From assembly GCA_019509785.1 (NCBI GenBank), contig JAEKLQ010000060.1:1-39587 (forward strand): a stretch of DNA of 39,587 nt, given 5' to 3'. Position numbers and translations under genes: made by a program. Every line of letters starts with the position of its first letter. Within the stretch, counting starts at the first letter, position 1. This DNA is from Fibrobacterota bacterium. GTDB lineage: Bacteria; Fibrobacterota; Fibrobacteria; UBA11236. Of the stretch, positions 38,059 to 39,587 are shown piece after piece. A model generated the notes under the pieces. It ran no database searches. It was not told the origin of the DNA and saw only the letters and a list, made by a program, of their open reading frames with translations.

Positions 38059-38111
38059 GACCAAGGGCCTTCTGGTGGCGTCTTGGCGACGGGCCGTCGT
38101 GGCGACGGGAC

Positions 38112-39407
38112 CTAGTTCATCTTTTTGATTTCCGCAAGCTTGTATGTCAGGCTCCGGGCATCGCGGCCATCGGCGCTGGCGCCATAACCCCAGGGGACCG
38201 ACCCTTCTTCGCCCACCGTGGTTTTGCGCACGAACCCGTCGAAGATCGGCCTGCTCTTGTAATCCTGCAGGCTGAGGGAACCGTCCGCCCTGCCCACCGC
38301 GTAATAAATGATGGGAGGCTCCGAAGGCGGTAGGTTGCCATCGGTAGGATAGGACTGGGCCGTGCTCGCCACCACGTTATCGCCGATGAGGTATAGCTCC
38401 AGCCTCATGCCATAGGTTCCCTCGACCCCGACGCTCACCGCCTGCATCGAGAACTCGTAAGTTTCCCGCATCACGTCCTCCCCTTCGCGGTAGGGAACGG
38501 CCGTCGCCCTCAGGAAAGGGACATTGACCGAAGCGGATGAGTCCGGAGATCGGACGGAAGGATTGAAGCTCCGATTGCCATCCAACTGGGCCCAGAGAAG
38601 ATCCTCGGGGTTGAAGACGAGCAAGACGTTCCATTTTCCGGAAGGAACCTGCTTGACGATGGGGTGGTTATCGGAATCCATTCCCACCGTATCGGCGATG
38701 GTCGTGCCGCTATCCAGGTCGGCTTCCGTCAGTCGGAGCGGCTTGAGAAAGCGGAACCAGGTGATGGTGCTGTTCTTGCGGACCAAGGCGTCTTCCGCGG
38801 GGCCGTGCCGCAGGTCCTGGGCGGACTCGGTGACGTAATAGTCCACGTCGCTGCCGGGAAAGAAGTGCTGGCCGATGGGCCCATCATGGGTGAATATGGT
38901 ATCGCCTCCCGGCAACGGGATGGTGGCGCGGATTTTGAAAAAGGGAGACCAATCCAGTACGGCCCAGTAGTAGTCGCCGGTATCTCGGAGCGTGAAGGGT
39001 TTGCTGGAGGCGAGACAGGAGACGCTGTTCGGGTCGCAGAAATCGATGTAGTGCGGGCTCCAGGCCGGATCACGCACCGCGGCCTCGTCCAGGGTGCTGA
39101 TATCGCCGAGCTGCTGGGAAAAAAGCGTGAGTGAATTGCTCATGCCCGACATCGCGGTCCCATCGGTGGTGATATCCTTAGCGAGCCGGATATCGCCCAC
39201 GGCGACCTGAAAGCTTTCCAGGCCCGTGCTTCCGCTGGTGCCCACCTTCCCCAAGCCCGATTCCCCGCCGCTGATGGCGGGAACCAGGTGGATGCGGCCG
39301 GTCCCTGACCCGGAGCCCGAGTCGCCCGATGTGCCCGGGTCGAAGCATCCCGTTGCGAGCAAAACGGTAAGGCATCCCACAAAGGTCAATCTTCTATCCG
39401 TGCGCAT
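38112..39407 (-). CDS. Lipoprotein of unknown function
   Basis: This 431-residue lipoprotein starts at 39407, where GAGG lies four bases before the ATG and MRTDRRLTFVGCLTVLLATGC ends in lipobox ATGC; an ATG at 39479 would add a non-signal leader. The mature N-terminus (FDPGTSGDSGSGSGTGRI) is a Gly/Ser linker. The body is beta-rich, with STGLESFQVAVGDIRLAKDI resembling a conserved element of Fibrobacterota lipoproteins near the start. Later parts include YYWAVLDWSPFFKIRATIPLPGGDTIF and SGKWNVLLVFNPEDLLWAQLDGNRSF. Two cysteines (FCDPNSVSC) could pair. I recognise no named domain. It is convergent with the frameshifted hydrolase, and a GC palindrome (CGACGG-G-CCGTCG, 38087-38099) sits between the two stops. 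Confidence 0.7.
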   Translation of the reverse strand: MRTDRRLTFVGCLTVLLATGCFDPGTSGDSGSGSGTGRIHLVPAISGGESGLGKVGTSGSTGLESFQVAVGDIRLAKDITTDGTAMSGMSNSLTLFSQQLGDISTLDEAAVRDPAWSPHYIDFCDPNSVSCLASSKPFTLRDTGDYYWAVLDWSPFFKIRATIPLPGGDTIFTHDGPIGQHFFPGSDVDYYVTESAQDLRHGPAEDALVRKNSTITWFRFLKPLRLTEADLDSGTTIADTVGMDSDNHPIVKQVPSGKWNVLLVFNPEDLLWAQLDGNRSFNPSVRSPDSSASVNVPFLRATAVPYREGEDVMRETYEFSMQAVSVGVEGTYGMRLELYLIGDNVVASTAQSYPTDGNLPPSEPPIIYYAVGRADGSLSLQDYKSRPIFDGFVRKTTVGEEGSVPWGYGASADGRDARSLTYKLAEIKKMN

Positions 39408-39587
39408 GAAACCTCGTAAGGGCGGGAATATGGATTCTATAGGATGGGTATCGGCAAGAGCCGGGCCAGGGCCAAGCATCTTTTTGGATCGGCGTTTGCG
39501 TAATTCGGAGATTCAGCGGATCTTCAATCGACTTCCGACAGCATCTTAATAATCGCAAGCCAAGGGATCCTGGCGACCTCGAAAACA
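39408..39587. other. Right-end interval with no supported gene
   Basis: About 180 bases upstream of the last lipoprotein gene. It should contain its promoter on the reverse strand, but I cannot point to a convincing pair of boxes. Open stretches on both strands here show no recognisable protein features and are cut by the window edge. Confidence 0.4.

Noticed and set aside
38087-38099. CGACGG-G-CCGTCG as a bidirectional terminator
   Set aside because: The loop is one base and there is no T-tract on either strand.
39408-39587. Partial ORFs at the right edge
   Set aside because: Short, without a ribosome site or recognisable residues, and cut by the window end.

Overview
The window is high-GC bacterial DNA with densely packed genes on both strands. 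The best taxonomic pointer is the gene at 11740-12579, a TIGR02147-type protein. This is a paralogous family known mainly from Fibrobacter. It is coupled to a lipoprotein with a GTEVGNP motif just after its lipidated cysteine. Numerous secreted proteins and lipoproteins, DUF2341 and DUF4114 domains, FlgD-like C-terminal tails and a short RpoD/RpoS-like sigma factor fit a free-living member of Fibrobacterota. This assignment is inference from gene content; there is no rRNA in the window.

Layout. Positions 1-5300 hold envelope proteins: a DUF2341 gene cut by the left edge, a divergent DUF4114 protein, and three small secreted proteins. Positions 5394-10847 are a tightly coupled four-gene operon: outer-membrane barrel-like protein, TPR lipoprotein, membrane-anchored Ser/Thr kinase, and an FHA-GAF-AAA+ sigma-54 activator. 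Every junction overlaps, which makes it the strongest candidate for an undescribed envelope-to-transcription signalling system. Positions 10878-13309 hold an ECF sigma factor divergent from the TIGR02147/lipoprotein pair. Positions 13371-23588 are mixed metabolism and transport: YgiD-type dioxygenase, a seven-bladed YCF48-repeat lipoprotein, SulP transporter, DUF1080 lipoprotein, SetA-like MFS exporter, YihY, DMT transporter, an unknown protein and a thioesterase.

Positions 24302-27619 encode an acyl carrier protein, an MBOAT acyltransferase and an AMP-forming adenylation enzyme. This is a Dlt-like module in C-B-A order without DltD, likely to decorate an exported polymer. A primary-type sigma factor (27633-28520) follows on the other strand. 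A reverse-strand operon (32615 down to 28715) joins an SGNH esterase, a DUF6483-like protein and a large secreted beta-helix protein, and looks like a polysaccharide-processing set. Positions 32784-34417 are a textbook ECF42 locus, with a DGPF/YCII protein overlapping the sigma gene.

The right end is regulatory and probably stress- or redox-related. An Rrf2 regulator has a palindrome over its own promoter and precedes an outer-membrane protein. A TetR regulator is divergent from an aldo/keto reductase and an alpha/beta hydrolase, with a 12-bp inverted repeat bracketing the reductase -10 box. The hydrolase carries an apparent one-base frameshift that cuts off its catalytic histidine. A large lipoprotein closes the window. 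I saw no tRNA, rRNA, CRISPR array, transposase or prophage gene.
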